Shown one piece after another: positions 11,501-23,213 of a stretch of DNA of 64,000 nt. Every line of letters begins with the position of its first letter. Within the stretch, counting starts at the first letter, position 1. Made by a program: the position numbers and the translations under genes. The stretch comes from Polaromonas sp. (GTDB lineage Bacteria; Pseudomonadota; Gammaproteobacteria; Burkholderiales; Burkholderiaceae_C), in contig NZ_JAUYEY010000027.1 of NCBI RefSeq assembly GCF_030689685.1, positions 121,306 to 185,305 of the forward strand, in the 5' to 3' direction. Under the pieces are notes generated by a model that was given only the letters and a program-made list of their open reading frames with translations, was not told the origin of the DNA and did no database searches.

Positions 11501-11608
11501 GTGTGTCGGCTTTCGCAATGCGTTGTTCGTGGACGGAGCGGCCAGGGGTTGACCGAAACGCGAGTCTAGCGCGCCTGCCCGGCCCGTGCAGTGCGCGCGG
11601 CCGGGTGT

Positions 11609-13294
11609 TTACATGCCGCTGTAGTTCGGCCCGCCGCCGCCTTCAGGGGTGACCCAGACGATGTTTTGCGTCGGGTCCTTGATGTCGCAGGTCTTGCAGT
11701 GCACGCAGTTCTGCGCGTTGATCTGCAGGCGATCACTGTTGTCCGGGTTCTTCACGAACTCGTACACGCCGGCCGGGCAATAACGGGATTCCGGCCCGGC
11801 ATAGGTGGCCAGGTTGATGTTGACCGGCACGCTGGCATCTTTCAGCGTCAAGTGTGCTGGCTGCTGCTCTTCGTGGTTGGTGTTGGAGACAAACACCGAA
11901 CTGAGGCGGTCAAAGGTGATCTCGTTGTCGGGCTTGGGATAGACGATTTGCGGGCACTCGGCCGCCGGCTTGAGCATGGCGTGGTCGGCCGCCCGGCGGT
12001 GCAAGGTCCAGGGCGGGTTGCGGATGCCCAGCTTGGGCAGCAGCCATTGCTCGATGCCGGTCATGAAGGAGCCGAGGTAGACACCTTTCTTGAACCACTG
12101 CTTGAAGTTGCGCGACTGATTCAGTTCGGCATGCAACCAGCTCTTTGCGAAGGCTTCGGGATAGGCGCTGAGTTCGTCGTGCTGGCGCCCAGCGGTGACG
12201 GCTTCGTACGCCGCCTCGGCGGCCAGCATGCCGGTCTTGATCGCCGCGTGGCTGCCCTTGATGCGTGCCGCATTGAGGTACCCCGCTTCGCAGCCGATCA
12301 GCGCGCCGCCGGGGAACACGGTCTTGGGCAGGCTGACCAGCCCGCCGGCCGTGATGGCGCGGGCACCATAGCTGATGCGTTTGCCGCCTTCGAGGTAGGC
12401 CTTGATGCGGGGGTGCGTCTTCCAGCGCTGCATTTCCTCGAACGGGCTGAGGTAAGGGTTGGTGTAGTCCAGGCCGACCACCAGACCCAGCGTGACCTTG
12501 TTGTCTTCCAGGTGGTACATGAAGCCGCCGCCATAGGTCTTGCTGTCCATCGGCCAGCCGGCGGTGTGCACCACCAGGCCGGGTTTGTGTTTGTCCGGGG
12601 CTATCTCCCAGAGTTCCTTGACGCCGAGGGCGTAGGCTTGCGGGTCCTTGCCGTCGTTGAGCTTGAACTGCGCCATGAGCTGGCGGCCCAGGTGGCCGCG
12701 CGCGCCTTCGGCAAAGATGGTGTATTTGCCGTGCAGTTCCATGCCGAGCTGGAAGTGGTCGCTGGGTTGGCCGTCCTTGCCGACGCCGAGGTTGCCGGTG
12801 GCCACGCCCTTGACGGAACCGTCATCGTTGTAAAGCACTTCAGCCGCTGCAAAGCCGGGGAAAATCTCCGCGCCCAGGTTCTCGGCCTGTTGCGCCAGCC
12901 AGCGCACCACATTGCCCAGGCTGATGACGTAGTTGCCTTCGTTGTGGAAACACTCGGGCACCAAAAAGCCCGGTGTTTTGGTTGCGCCGGTTTCGCTGAG
13001 GAACAGCACCTCGTCGGTGGTGACGGCTTGATTCAGCGGGGCGCCCAGTTCTTTCCAGTTCGGGATCAGTTCAGTCAGGGCCTTGGGGTCCATCACCGCG
13101 CCGCTGAGGATGTGCGCGCCGGGCTCCGAGCCTTTTTCTAGCACCACCACCGATAGCTCTGTCCCTTTTTCAGCGGCGAGCTGCTTGAGGCGGATCGCGG
13201 TGGCCAGGCCGCCGGGGCCGCCACCGACCACCACCACGTCGTATTCCATGGCTTCACGTGGGCCGAACTGGGCCAGGATCTCTTGGTTGGTCAT
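11609..13294 (-). CDS. Electron transfer flavoprotein-ubiquinone oxidoreductase
   Basis: Inner-membrane-associated ETF-QO, which passes electrons from ETF (fatty and amino acid oxidation) to ubiquinone. 561 residues. FAD-binding VVVVGGGPGGLATA is at about residues 20-33, and the C-terminal 4Fe-4S ligands are in RYCPAGVYE and CVHCKTCDIKDP (four cysteines). Ubiquinone-domain segments such as YGGGFMYHLEDN are present. A shorter start at MEYDVVV (13249) is possible. It is divergently arranged with an SDR gene 123 bp away. Often given the symbol etfD. Confidence 0.95.
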   Translation of the reverse strand: MTNQEILAQFGPREAMEYDVVVVGGGPGGLATAIRLKQLAAEKGTELSVVVLEKGSEPGAHILSGAVMDPKALTELIPNWKELGAPLNQAVTTDEVLFLSETGATKTPGFLVPECFHNEGNYVISLGNVVRWLAQQAENLGAEIFPGFAAAEVLYNDDGSVKGVATGNLGVGKDGQPSDHFQLGMELHGKYTIFAEGARGHLGRQLMAQFKLNDGKDPQAYALGVKELWEIAPDKHKPGLVVHTAGWPMDSKTYGGGFMYHLEDNKVTLGLVVGLDYTNPYLSPFEEMQRWKTHPRIKAYLEGGKRISYGARAITAGGLVSLPKTVFPGGALIGCEAGYLNAARIKGSHAAIKTGMLAAEAAYEAVTAGRQHDELSAYPEAFAKSWLHAELNQSRNFKQWFKKGVYLGSFMTGIEQWLLPKLGIRNPPWTLHRRAADHAMLKPAAECPQIVYPKPDNEITFDRLSSVFVSNTNHEEQQPAHLTLKDASVPVNINLATYAGPESRYCPAGVYEFVKNPDNSDRLQINAQNCVHCKTCDIKDPTQNIVWVTPEGGGGPNYSGM

Positions 13295-13417
13295 GTGGGG
13301 CTCGCTGATAATGAATTGCGGAACGTGTCGGCTATGGTCGCCGTTGCAGCGTCTGATTTTATTCTGCTAACGTGGGCAGCAGGAAAGATACGTATCTCTA
13401 ATCAACAGGAGTTTGCC

Positions 13418-14200
13418 ATGGCCTATAGCCTGGATTTGTCAGGGAGGGTTGCACTGGTGACAGGCGCCTCAGGCGGGCTCGGTGCCCAGTTTGCCAAAAC
13501 CCTGAGCCGCGCTGGCGCAGCCGTGGTGCTGGCGAGCCGGCGCATGGACAAGCTCAAGGACTTGCGCGCACAGATTGAGGCCGAGGGCGGCGATGCGCAT
13601 GTGGTGATGCTCGATGTGACGGACACGGCCAGCATCAAGGCCGCCGTGGCGCATGCCGAGACCGAGGTCGGCCCCATCGACATCCTGGTCAACAATTCCG
13701 GTGTCGGCGCCACCGGTCGACTGGAAGATATGTCAGAGGCCGAATACGATTTTGTCCTCAATACAAACACCAAAGGCGCTTTTTTCGTTGCGCAGGAAGT
13801 GGGCAAATGCATGCTGGCCCGCGCACGCGGCACGGCGTCGGGCACGTTTTCCGGCGGGCGCATCATCAACATCGCCTCAATGGCTGGCCTGCGCGTGTTG
13901 CCGCAGATCGGCGTGTACTGCATGAGCAAGGCTGCGGTGGTGCAGATGACCAAGGCCATGGCGCTGGAGTGGGGCAAGTTCGGCATCAACGTCAATGCGA
14001 TCTGTCCCGGCTATATCGACACCGAGATCAATCACCACCACTGGCAGACCGAGCAGGGCAAAAAACTGGTGCAGATGTTGCCGCGCAAACGTGTTGGAGA
14101 CCCCGAGGACCTGGACGCTTTGCTGGTGATGCTGGCCAGCGGCCAGAGCCACTTTATCAATGGCGCCGTGATTGCCGCCGATGATGGTTTCGGCATCTGA
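13418..14200 (+). CDS. SDR-family NAD(P)-dependent oxidoreductase
   Basis: Classical short-chain dehydrogenase/reductase, 260 residues. Cofactor motif TGASGGLGAQ near residue 15, NNSG at about 95, the active site Ser in INIASMAG and the YCMSK pair near residue 168, then CPGYIDTEI. The start at 13418 has AGGAG 8 bases upstream. It forms a two-gene unit with the thioesterase that begins 19 bp downstream, and is divergent from ETF-QO, so a role in acyl-CoA or beta-oxidation-linked metabolism is plausible (inference). Confidence 0.9.
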   Translation: MAYSLDLSGRVALVTGASGGLGAQFAKTLSRAGAAVVLASRRMDKLKDLRAQIEAEGGDAHVVMLDVTDTASIKAAVAHAETEVGPIDILVNNSGVGATGRLEDMSEAEYDFVLNTNTKGAFFVAQEVGKCMLARARGTASGTFSGGRIINIASMAGLRVLPQIGVYCMSKAAVVQMTKAMALEWGKFGINVNAICPGYIDTEINHHHWQTEQGKKLVQMLPRKRVGDPEDLDALLVMLASGQSHFINGAVIAADDGFGI

Positions 14201-14219
14201 GCTCTGGAATCCCTGACCC

Positions 14220-14642
14220 ATGAAATTTGAAATCCCCGACAACAAGAAGCAAGTCTTCGAGATGTGTCTGCCGATCCGCTGGGGCGACATGGACGCGATG
14301 GGCCACGTTAACAACACCAGCTACTTCCGCTACCTGGAGACGGTGCGCATCGACTGGATGTATTCCATCGGCTGCGTGCCGGACCCGAAAGGCGAGGGCC
14401 CGGTGATCGTCAACGCGTTTTGCAACTTCTACAAGCAGCTTGAATACCCTGGCGATATCCTGCTCCGCATGTACGCCAGCGACCCTGGCCGAACCACGTT
14501 CGAGACCTGGGGCACGATGGAGCGCCTTGACCAGCCCGGCGTGATTTACGCGGCTGGCGGCGCTACCACCATCTGGGTGGATTTTCCGAGCCAGAAAGCC
14601 GCAACCTTGCCCGACTGGGTGCGTGTCATTGTCAGCATTTGA
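14220..14642 (+). CDS. Acyl-CoA thioesterase, 4HBT/YbgC-like hotdog fold
   Basis: A 140-residue single hotdog-domain thioesterase. The 4-hydroxybenzoyl-CoA thioesterase-type motif is seen as WGDMDAMGHVNN at about residues 21-32, with the catalytic Asp, followed by the long helix TSYFRYLETVR. It hydrolyses acyl-CoA esters; the chain preference is unknown. It lies 19 bp after the SDR gene and is followed by a family-A repeat. Confidence 0.88.
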   Translation: MKFEIPDNKKQVFEMCLPIRWGDMDAMGHVNNTSYFRYLETVRIDWMYSIGCVPDPKGEGPVIVNAFCNFYKQLEYPGDILLRMYASDPGRTTFETWGTMERLDQPGVIYAAGGATTIWVDFPSQKAATLPDWVRVIVSI

Positions 14643-14695
14643 TAGGATTGGCCTCTAGCCCATACCAGCCGGGCGTAAGCAGCTATCAAATAGAG
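14640..14695 (+). repeat. Dispersed repeat family A, full copy
   Basis: Copy of the approximately 60-bp element with the blocks GGCCTCTAGCCCATA and AGCTATCAAAT, between the convergent thioesterase and AhpD-like genes. The two blocks and their spacing match the copies at 23149, 32667 and 55650. Confidence 0.85.
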
Positions 14696-14701
14696 AGCGG
14701 A

Positions 14702-15313
14702 TCAGGCGCCTGACTTTTGCTTGGGCACACGCCCCATCAAGTAAAACTCGGGGTTGGGCAGCATGCCAGAGAAGCTGGCGATGCGATTGGACAGGCCGAA
14801 AAATGCGGTGATCGCTGCGATGTCCCAGATGTCCTCGTCGTTGAAGCCGTGGGCCTGTAGCGCGGCAAAGTCGGCCTCTTCGACCTCGTTCGAGCGCTCG
14901 CAGACTTTCATTGCGAAGTCCAGCATGGCGCGCTGGCGCGGCGTGATGTCGGCCTTGCGGTAGTTCACCGCCACCTGGTCGGCCACCAACGGTTTCTTCT
15001 CGTAAATCCGCAGCAGCGCGCCGTGCGCTATCACGCAGTACAGGCACCGGTTGGCGGCGCTGGTGGTGGTGACGATCATCTCGCGGTCGCCCTTGCTAAG
15101 GCTTGATTCTTCCCGGAGCATCAGCGCGTCGTGGTAAGCGAAGAAGGCCCGCCACTCGGCAGGGCGGCGCGCCAGCGCCAGAAACACGTTGGGCACAAAG
15201 CCGGCTTTTTCCTGCACTTCGAGCACCTTGGCTTTGATGTCATCGGGCAGGGTGTTGAGGTCGGGCAACGGGTAGCGTGGTGGAGCGGTGCGAGGTGGTG
15301 GGGGCGCTGACAT
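14702..15313 (-). CDS. Peroxidase-related AhpD/carboxymuconolactone decarboxylase-fold protein
   Basis: A 203-residue alkylhydroperoxidase-like protein of the uncharacterised peroxidase-related group. The CxxC redox pair with downstream His is visible as RCLYCVIAH at about residues 96-104, within the SKGDREMIVTTTSAANRC segment typical of AhpD-like proteins. I start at ATG 15313 (MSAPPPPRTAPPRY), with GGAG upstream. It follows katG on the same strand, separated by a large nested inverted repeat, so a role in peroxide defence is likely. Confidence 0.85.
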   Translation of the reverse strand: MSAPPPPRTAPPRYPLPDLNTLPDDIKAKVLEVQEKAGFVPNVFLALARRPAEWRAFFAYHDALMLREESSLSKGDREMIVTTTSAANRCLYCVIAHGALLRIYEKKPLVADQVAVNYRKADITPRQRAMLDFAMKVCERSNEVEEADFAALQAHGFNDEDIWDIAAITAFFGLSNRIASFSGMLPNPEFYLMGRVPKQKSGA

Positions 15314-15332
15314 GGCGGTCTCCTGAAGATGA

Positions 15333-15459
15333 AGCCCTGAGGTTAACCCGTGAAGCCGGCCCATGGTGCCTGGTGCGTGCCGGAAATGGCGCAGCCGCCA
15401 ACTGGTCCGGAACAAGCCGGCGCCAGATGGCGGCTGCGCTGTGCAGGAGCCTCAGGGCT
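15333..15459. repeat. Nested inverted repeat between katG and the AhpD-like gene
   Basis: An outer perfect 10-bp arm pair (AGCCCTGAGG at 15333-15342, CCTCAGGGCT at 15450-15459) encloses an inner perfect 12-bp pair (GCGCAGCCGCCA at 15389-15400, TGGCGGCTGCGC at 15428-15439). Inside the latter is a further CTGG..CCGG / CCGG..CCAG stem. No poly-T follows on either strand, so this is not a standard terminator. Confidence 0.8.
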
Positions 15460-15470
15460 CTGCGTTCAGA

Positions 15471-17789
<2,319 letters not shown>

Positions 17790-17815
17790 CTAGGCTTGGC
17801 CACATAATAGAACTA

Positions 17816-17852
17816 ATCAATCTTTCTAATGGCGTTGATAGTTTTTAGGTAT
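17816..17852. promoter_or_regulatory. Candidate OxyR binding site between katG and the CMD gene
   Basis: Four tetranucleotides at 11-base spacing, ATCA-N7-TAAT-N7-ATAG-N7-GTAT, fit the OxyR pattern ATAG-N7-CTAT-N7-ATAG-N7-CTAT. One element is exact and the rest deviate. It lies in the divergent katG/CMD region, where peroxide control is expected. Confidence 0.4.
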
Positions 17853-17954
17853 GAATTTGCTGGGCAGCTCTCTCGGACCGAAACCACTGGTTCTGACAGG
17901 CTTTGGGCTGAGGGTGCTGCGTTATGCTGCTGCTTTTATTTCAGGAGACGAACC

Positions 17955-18332
17955 ATGGACGTGGCATATGAAAAAGGTCTGGCCACACGCAAGCAGGTGA
18001 TGGGCGAAGACTTTGTAGCGAGCGCCTTGGGCAATGCCACCGATTTCACGCGCCCGATCCAGGAGCACATCACCAGCAAAGCCTGGGGCGATGTCTGGCA
18101 GCGGCCCGGCCTGGACCTCAAGACCCGCAGCCTGATCACCGTCGCGATGCTGACGGCACTGGGCAAGCAGCATGAACTCAAGGGCCATCTGCGCGGCGCA
18201 CTCAACAACGGCGCCACGCCTGCAGAGCTGCAAGAGGTGTTGCTGCACGCGGCTGTTTATTGCGGCGTGCCCACCGCAGTCGATGCCTTCAGGACCGCCG
18301 CCGAGGTGGTCGATGGACCGAAAAAAGCCTGA
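17955..18332 (+). CDS. Carboxymuconolactone decarboxylase family protein (PcaC-like)
   Basis: A 125-residue single-domain CMD protein. The start at 17955 follows AGGAGACGAACC. The body reads RPGLDLKTRSLITVAMLTALG, HLRGALNNGATPAELQEVL and HAAVYCGVPTAVDAF, which is the gamma-carboxymuconolactone decarboxylase pattern. It lacks the CxxC pair of AhpD peroxidases, so it is likelier to be decarboxylase-like than peroxidase. No other protocatechuate-pathway gene is nearby. It diverges from katG. Confidence 0.85.
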   Translation: MDVAYEKGLATRKQVMGEDFVASALGNATDFTRPIQEHITSKAWGDVWQRPGLDLKTRSLITVAMLTALGKQHELKGHLRGALNNGATPAELQEVLLHAAVYCGVPTAVDAFRTAAEVVDGPKKA

Positions 18333-18340
18333 CAGTGACC

Positions 18341-18365
18341 AGCGCGGTATTTTCCGCTGATTTTT
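18341..18365 (+). terminator. Rho-independent terminator after the CMD gene
   Basis: GCGG-TATTTT-CCGC stem followed by TGATTTTT, 8 bp after the stop codon. Confidence 0.55.
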
Positions 18366-18383
18366 AAGCCTTTTAGGCCGCTA

Positions 18384-19631
18384 GTAGTTAGTTCCATTAA
18401 AGCAATTACGTACTAAACGACGCCAAGATCGAACTTATTCCATCGAAAAACGACAGGCGATGCGTTGATTTCAGCTATCCCTTTGAGGATGCGGGTTTTT
18501 AGTTCCTCTTTGGACTTGACACGAATGTGGCGCAGAAAGGTTCTTGCCATTTTTGAGAATACGCATTCAATTAAATTGAGCCAGGAACCATGCTTGGGCG
18601 TGTGCACGTATTCGAAGCGTCCGGGGCGAGTGCCCAGATAGGCCACGGTCTCCTTGGAGATGTGCGCCGAGTGGTTGTCCAGCACCACTCGGATGACAGC
18701 GTCTGGTGGGTAATGGTCATCGATTTTTTTGAGTAGGCCGATGAACTCCACACTGCGATGGCGGTCCTCTACGTTGGCAAAAATATGCCCTGAGTGCAGA
18801 TCGATACCCGCCAGGATTGAAACCGTGCCACGGCGTACGTACTCGTAGTCGCGTGAAAAGGTTGACGCCTTGCCTGGCACGGGTGACAAGTCCGGTGCCG
18901 TCAACCCGATGGCCTGAACACCGGGCTTCTCATCGACGCTCACACTGTAGATGGGATTCGGGCGTGCGTCATGAACGGCGCCTTCCTGGTAAATCGAGAT
19001 GTCCCGATAAACCATCAAAACCTCCTGCATCTTGCGATCGAACTCAGGGTCGCGCTTTTCCAGGTAATAGCGAATCTTGTGGGGCTTGATGTCGTTGCCG
19101 TCAAGGATGCGCCACACGGTGCTCTTGCCTGCGTTGGCCAATCGGGCAAAGCCTGCGCCCTGAGCGCGTTCGCACACAAATTTGGCCAACCCGGAGATTG
19201 ACCACAACTCGGCAGCCAACCCATGATCCTTGGGCTTGGTACACGCCAGAGTCACCACCCACGCTTTGGCTTCGTCGGTGATTTCGGGTTCGTGTGGGCG
19301 GTGGTATTTGTCCTTCAAGCCCATCTGCGCACCTGCGGCAAGGGCCTTATCAATGCATTTGTAGATCATCGGACGCCCAACGCCAAGTTGGCGTTGCAGC
19401 TCCGTGATCGTCTTGCCAGCCGCGTAGCCCAGCATCACCTTGGCGCGCTCGACCTCTCGGGTTGCGGCAGTTCTCGATCCTGCCAATTCCTTGAGCATCG
19501 CTTCCTGCGCCTGAGAAAGAATCAGTGCCGCACGTCCAGATTTCCTTGCCATAATCCGCCTCCGTCAAGAGTTGCAAATGAATTATGGCAATTATCTGCT
19601 ATTATGTAACTGTATTGTTGGAACGAACTAC
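18384..19631. mobile_element. IS630-family insertion sequence, complete
   Basis: A 1248-bp element with imperfect terminal inverted repeats: left GTAGTTAGTTCCA, right (reverse complement) GTAGTTCGTTCCA, with weaker pairing for about 15 bp more. TA is duplicated at 18382-18383 and 19632-19633 within a CTAG target, as known for IS630. It carries one intact transposase gene on the minus strand. The right end abuts the ppsA stop codon. Confidence 0.88.
18413..19552 (-). CDS. IS630-family transposase
   Basis: A 379-residue DDE transposase. The N-terminus has a helix-turn-helix for end binding (ITELQRQLGVGRPMIYKCI). The catalytic triad is seen in VSVDEKPGV, VVLDNHSAH and NLIECVFSKM (Asp, Asp, Glu). 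The frame is unbroken, so the element may still be active. It reads in the same direction as ppsA, whose stop it adjoins. Confidence 0.93.
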   Translation of the reverse strand: MARKSGRAALILSQAQEAMLKELAGSRTAATREVERAKVMLGYAAGKTITELQRQLGVGRPMIYKCIDKALAAGAQMGLKDKYHRPHEPEITDEAKAWVVTLACTKPKDHGLAAELWSISGLAKFVCERAQGAGFARLANAGKSTVWRILDGNDIKPHKIRYYLEKRDPEFDRKMQEVLMVYRDISIYQEGAVHDARPNPIYSVSVDEKPGVQAIGLTAPDLSPVPGKASTFSRDYEYVRRGTVSILAGIDLHSGHIFANVEDRHRSVEFIGLLKKIDDHYPPDAVIRVVLDNHSAHISKETVAYLGTRPGRFEYVHTPKHGSWLNLIECVFSKMARTFLRHIRVKSKEELKTRILKGIAEINASPVVFRWNKFDLGVV

Positions 19632-22030
19632 TAGTTGGCCAGTTGCTTCCAGGTCGCAATCACCGTGTCGGGATTGAGCGACAGCGAACCGATGCCCTCG
19701 TCCTTGAGCCATTGCGCAAAGTCAGGGTGGTCGCTGGGGCCCTGGCCGCAGATGCCAACGTATTTGCCCTGGCGCTTGCACGCCTGGATGGCGCGACTGA
19801 GCATGGCCTTGACCGCCGGATCGCGCTCGTCAAAGTCCTCGGCCAGGATGGCCAAGCCGGAGTCGCGGTCCAGGCCCAGGGTGAGCTGGGTCAGGTCGTT
19901 GGAGCCAATCGAGAAGCCGTCGAAAAATTCGAGGAACTCGTCGGCCAGGATGGCATTGCTCGGCACCTCGCACATCATGATCACGCGCAGGCCCTGCTCG
20001 CCGCGCTTGAGGCCGTGTTGGCCCAACAGGTCGGTGACTTTTTTGGCCTGGCCCAGGGTCCGCACAAAAGGCACCATGACCTCGACATTGACCAGGCCCA
20101 TGTCGTCGCGCACGCGCCTGAGCGCTTCGCATTCCATCGCAAACGCCTCACCAAAATCGGGACTCAGGTAGCGCGATGCGCCGCGAAAGCCCAGCATCGG
20201 ATTTTCTTCTTCGGGCTCATAACGCGAGCCGCCGATCAGCTTGCGGTACTCATTGGACTTGAAGTCCGACAGGCGCACGATGACCGGCTTGGGCCAGAAA
20301 GCCGCGGCGATGGTCGCCACGCCTTCGGCCACCTTGTCAACGTAAAAAGCGCGCGGCGAGGCATGGCCGCGGGCCACGCTTTCGACCGCCTTTTTCAGGT
20401 CGGCATCGACATTCGGGTAGTCCAGAATCGCCTTGGGGTGCACGCCGATGTTGTTGTTGATGACAAACTCCAGCCGCGCCAGGCCGACGCCGTGGTTGGG
20501 AATCTGGCAGAAATCAAAAGCCAGTTGCGGGTTGCCGACGTTCATGGTGATCTTCAGGTCAATCGGCGGCATCTCGCCGCGCTGCACCTCGGTCACCTCG
20601 GTTTCCAGCAGGCCGTCGTAGATGTTGCCGGTGTCGCCCTCGGCGCAGCTCACGGTGACCAGCATGCCGGTCTTGAGTGTTTCGGTCGCATCGCCGCAGC
20701 CGACCACCGCCGGAATGCCGAGTTCACGCGCGATGATGGCCGCGTGGCAGGTGCGCCCGCCGCGGTTCGTCACGATGGCGCTGGCGCGTTTCATGACCGG
20801 CTCCCAGTTCGGGTCGGTCATGTCGGTCACCAGGATGTCGCCGGGCTGGACCTGGTCCATGTCCTTGATGTCGTGCACGATGCGCACGGCACCGGTGCCT
20901 ATCTTCTGCCCGATGGCGCGCCCTTCTGCCAGCACGGTGCCGGTGCCCTTGAGTTTGTAGCGCAGCTCGGCCTTGCCCTTGGACTGGCTTTTGACCGTTT
21001 CGGGACGCGCCTGCAGGATGTAGAGCTGGCCGTCGGTGCCGTCCTTGCCCCACTCAATGTCCATGGGGCGGCCATAGTGGTCTTCGATGATCACGGCATA
21101 ACGCGCGAGCTGCTCGACATCGGCGTCGCTCAGCGAGTAGCGGTTGCGCAGCTCGGCCGGCACGTCGGTGGTCTTGACCAGCTTGCCACCGGATTTTTTC
21201 TCTTCCGCCGTGGTGAACTCCATCTGCAACAGCTTGCTGCCCAGGTTGCGGCGGATCACGCAGCGCTTGCCGGCCTTGAGCATGGGCTTGTGCACGTAGA
21301 ACTCGTCCGGATTGACGGCGCCCTGCACCACCGTTTCGCCCAGGCCGTAGCTGGAGGTGATGAACACCACGTCTTCAAACCCGCTTTCGGTGTCGATGGT
21401 AAACATCACGCCGGCCGCGCCCAGGTCGCTGCGCACCATGCGCTGCACCCCGGCCGACAGGGCCACGTCGGCATGGGCAAAACCCTGGTGCACGCGGTAG
21501 CTGATGGCGCGGTCGTTGTACAGGGAGGCAAACACCTCTTTCATCTTGTGCAGCACGTCTTCGATGCCCACCACGTTCAAAAAAGTTTCCTGCTGGCCCG
21601 CGAAAGATGCATCAGGCAAATCCTCGGCGGTGGCCGATGAGCGCACCGCAAAACTGGCCGGCGCATTGCCGGCGCTCAGGGTGGTAAAACTTGCACGAAC
21701 GGCCTGTTCGAAGTCGGAGGGGAAAGGTTGGGCTTCAACCAGCGCGCGAATTTTGCTGCCAGTCTCGGCCAGTGCCCGCACGTCGTCGGTGTTGAGCGCG
21801 TCGAGCAGCGCGTTGATTTTCTTGTCCAGGCCACCCTCGGCCAGGAACACGCGAAAGGCGTGGGCGGTGGTGGCAAAGCCGGTCGGCACCCGCACGCCCT
21901 GGGGGCCGGTGGGCAGTTGCGAGATCATCTCGCCGAGGCTGGCGTTTTTACCGCCGACGGCCTCGATATCCGTCATTCTCAGGTTTTCAAACGGTACGAC
22001 CAGGGCGGTCGGCTCAAAAAGGTTGGACAT
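19631..22030 (-). CDS. ppsA: Phosphoenolpyruvate synthase
   Basis: Converts pyruvate and ATP to phosphoenolpyruvate, AMP and phosphate for gluconeogenesis. 799 residues, normal length. The N-terminal ATP-grasp part includes [11 protein letters not shown], the phosphohistidine is in [14 protein letters not shown], and the C-terminal barrel has [18 protein letters not shown] and the near-terminal [14 protein letters not shown] at 22030 follows CCGGAG. The stop TAG at 19633-19631 is shared with the IS630 insertion site, which leaves the protein complete. It diverges from its regulator ppsR. Confidence 0.97.
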   Translation of the reverse strand: MSNLFEPTALVVPFENLRMTDIEAVGGKNASLGEMISQLPTGPQGVRVPTGFATTAHAFRVFLAEGGLDKKINALLDALNTDDVRALAETGSKIRALVEAQPFPSDFEQAVRASFTTLSAGNAPASFAVRSSATAEDLPDASFAGQQETFLNVVGIEDVLHKMKEVFASLYNDRAISYRVHQGFAHADVALSAGVQRMVRSDLGAAGVMFTIDTESGFEDVVFITSSYGLGETVVQGAVNPDEFYVHKPMLKAGKRCVIRRNLGSKLLQMEFTTAEEKKSGGKLVKTTDVPAELRNRYSLSDADVEQLARYAVIIEDHYGRPMDIEWGKDGTDGQLYILQARPETVKSQSKGKAELRYKLKGTGTVLAEGRAIGQKIGTGAVRIVHDIKDMDQVQPGDILVTDMTDPNWEPVMKRASAIVTNRGGRTCHAAIIARELGIPAVVGCGDATETLKTGMLVTVSCAEGDTGNIYDGLLETEVTEVQRGEMPPIDLKITMNVGNPQLAFDFCQIPNHGVGLARLEFVINNNIGVHPKAILDYPNVDADLKKAVESVARGHASPRAFYVDKVAEGVATIAAAFWPKPVIVRLSDFKSNEYRKLIGGSRYEPEEENPMLGFRGASRYLSPDFGEAFAMECEALRRVRDDMGLVNVEVMVPFVRTLGQAKKVTDLLGQHGLKRGEQGLRVIMMCEVPSNAILADEFLEFFDGFSIGSNDLTQLTLGLDRDSGLAILAEDFDERDPAVKAMLSRAIQACKRQGKYVGICGQGPSDHPDFAQWLKDEGIGSLSLNPDTVIATWKQLAN

Positions 22031-22199
22031 AAAAATACTCCGGGAGGTTTAAAAACCGGGGACGGGCGCATGCACGGCGGGCAACCTTGTTGGTGTTCGA
22101 AGGGGTTGGGGCGGGACATGGCGGGGAATATCGGGATAATTGCCCCCATTGTAGAGGTCGCCCTGCCCGGCGGCCTGTCACCACCCTGACCGGCCGCCC

Positions 22200-23021
22200 A
22201 TGTCCAACCGCACTGTTTTTTTCATCTCCGACGGCACCGGCATCACAGCCGAAACCTTTGGCAACGCCATCCTGGCGCAGTTCGAGTTCAAGCCGCGCCA
22301 TGTGCGCCTGCCTTTCATCGACAGCGTGGACAAGGCGCACCAGGCGATTCGCCAGATCAACCACACGGCCGAGCTCGAAGGCAGCAAGCCGATTGTCTTC
22401 ACCACGCTGGTCAACATGGAAATCCTGGAGGTGCTCAAGGCCGACTGCCACGGCATGCTGCTGGACATGTTCGGCATGTTTGTGGCGCCGCTGGAAACCG
22501 AACTGGGCCTCAAGTCCAACCACCGGGTCGGGCGTTTTTCGGACGCCTCCAAGAGCAAGGAGTACGACGACCGCATCGAGGCCATCAACTTCTCGCTGGC
22601 GCACGACGACGGCCAGAGCAACCGCGACCTGGCCGGATCCGACGTGATCCTGGTCGGCGTCAGCCGCAGCGGCAAGACACCGACCTCGCTCTACCTGGCG
22701 ATGCAGTACGGGCTCAAAGCGTCCAACTACCCGCTGATCCCGGAAGACTTCGAACGCCGCCAGTTGCCGTCGGCGCTGGTGCCGCACCGCAAAAAAATTT
22801 TTGGCCTGACGATTGCGGCCGAGCGCCTGGCGCAGATTCGCAACGAACGCCGGCCCAACTCCAAGTACGCGAGCCTGGAGAACTGCCGCGACGAAATCCA
22901 CGAAGCCGAAGCCATGATGCGGCGCGAAGGCATACGCTGGCTGTCGACCACCACCAAGTCGATCGAGGAGATCGCCACCACCATCCTGCAGGAGATTCGG
23001 CCGGAGCGGCTGGAGTACTGA
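22200..23021 (+). CDS. ppsR: PEP synthase regulatory protein (kinase/pyrophosphorylase)
   Basis: Bifunctional DUF299 protein that inactivates PpsA by ADP-dependent threonine phosphorylation and reactivates it by phosphorolysis. 273 residues, starting [19 protein letters not shown], the family's opening. The P-loop is [11 protein letters not shown] at about residues 151-161. It is divergent from ppsA with 169 bp between starts, the usual arrangement for this pair. Confidence 0.95.
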   Translation: MSNRTVFFISDGTGITAETFGNAILAQFEFKPRHVRLPFIDSVDKAHQAIRQINHTAELEGSKPIVFTTLVNMEILEVLKADCHGMLLDMFGMFVAPLETELGLKSNHRVGRFSDASKSKEYDDRIEAINFSLAHDDGQSNRDLAGSDVILVGVSRSGKTPTSLYLAMQYGLKASNYPLIPEDFERRQLPSALVPHRKKIFGLTIAAERLAQIRNERRPNSKYASLENCRDEIHEAEAMMRREGIRWLSTTTKSIEEIATTILQEIRPERLEY

Positions 23022-23040
23022 GGCGGCGCCTCAAGCGCTC

Positions 23041-23098
23041 TGCTTTTAATAGCTGCTTGTGCCCGCCAGATATGGGCTACAGGCACTTTTGAAGCACA
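23041..23098 (-). repeat. Dispersed repeat family A, minus-oriented copy
   Basis: Contains TAATAGCTGCTTG and ATATGGGCTACAGG, the reverse complement of the family-A blocks. It is inverted relative to the copy at 23149, so the two can pair. Confidence 0.75.
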
Positions 23099-23148
23099 AA
23101 ATCCGGAAACAACCACGCCTGTCAACCGATGGGTACTCGTGTTTCTGT

Positions 23149-23208
23149 ATCAAATCGGTCTCCAGCCCATACCAGTCGTGCGCTGACAGCTATATATTTG
23201 ATAGCAAA
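23149..23208 (+). repeat. Dispersed repeat family A, full copy
   Basis: ATCAAATCGGTCTCCAGCCC at the left and GACAGCTATATATTTGATAG at the right define a complete copy. It lies between the convergent ppsR and modC genes. Confidence 0.85.
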
Positions 23209-23213
23209 TCACC

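Noticed and set aside
11591..13141. 516-codon open frame opposite the ETF-QO gene
   Set aside because: Shadow frame; composition typical of antisense translation.
13130..13180. Possible family-A repeat in the ETF-QO gene
   Set aside because: Only GATAGCTC and TAGCACC match; the residues are normal for the family, so it is probably chance.
19643..21640. 665-codon open frame opposite ppsA
   Set aside because: Shadow of ppsA; no recognisable domain.
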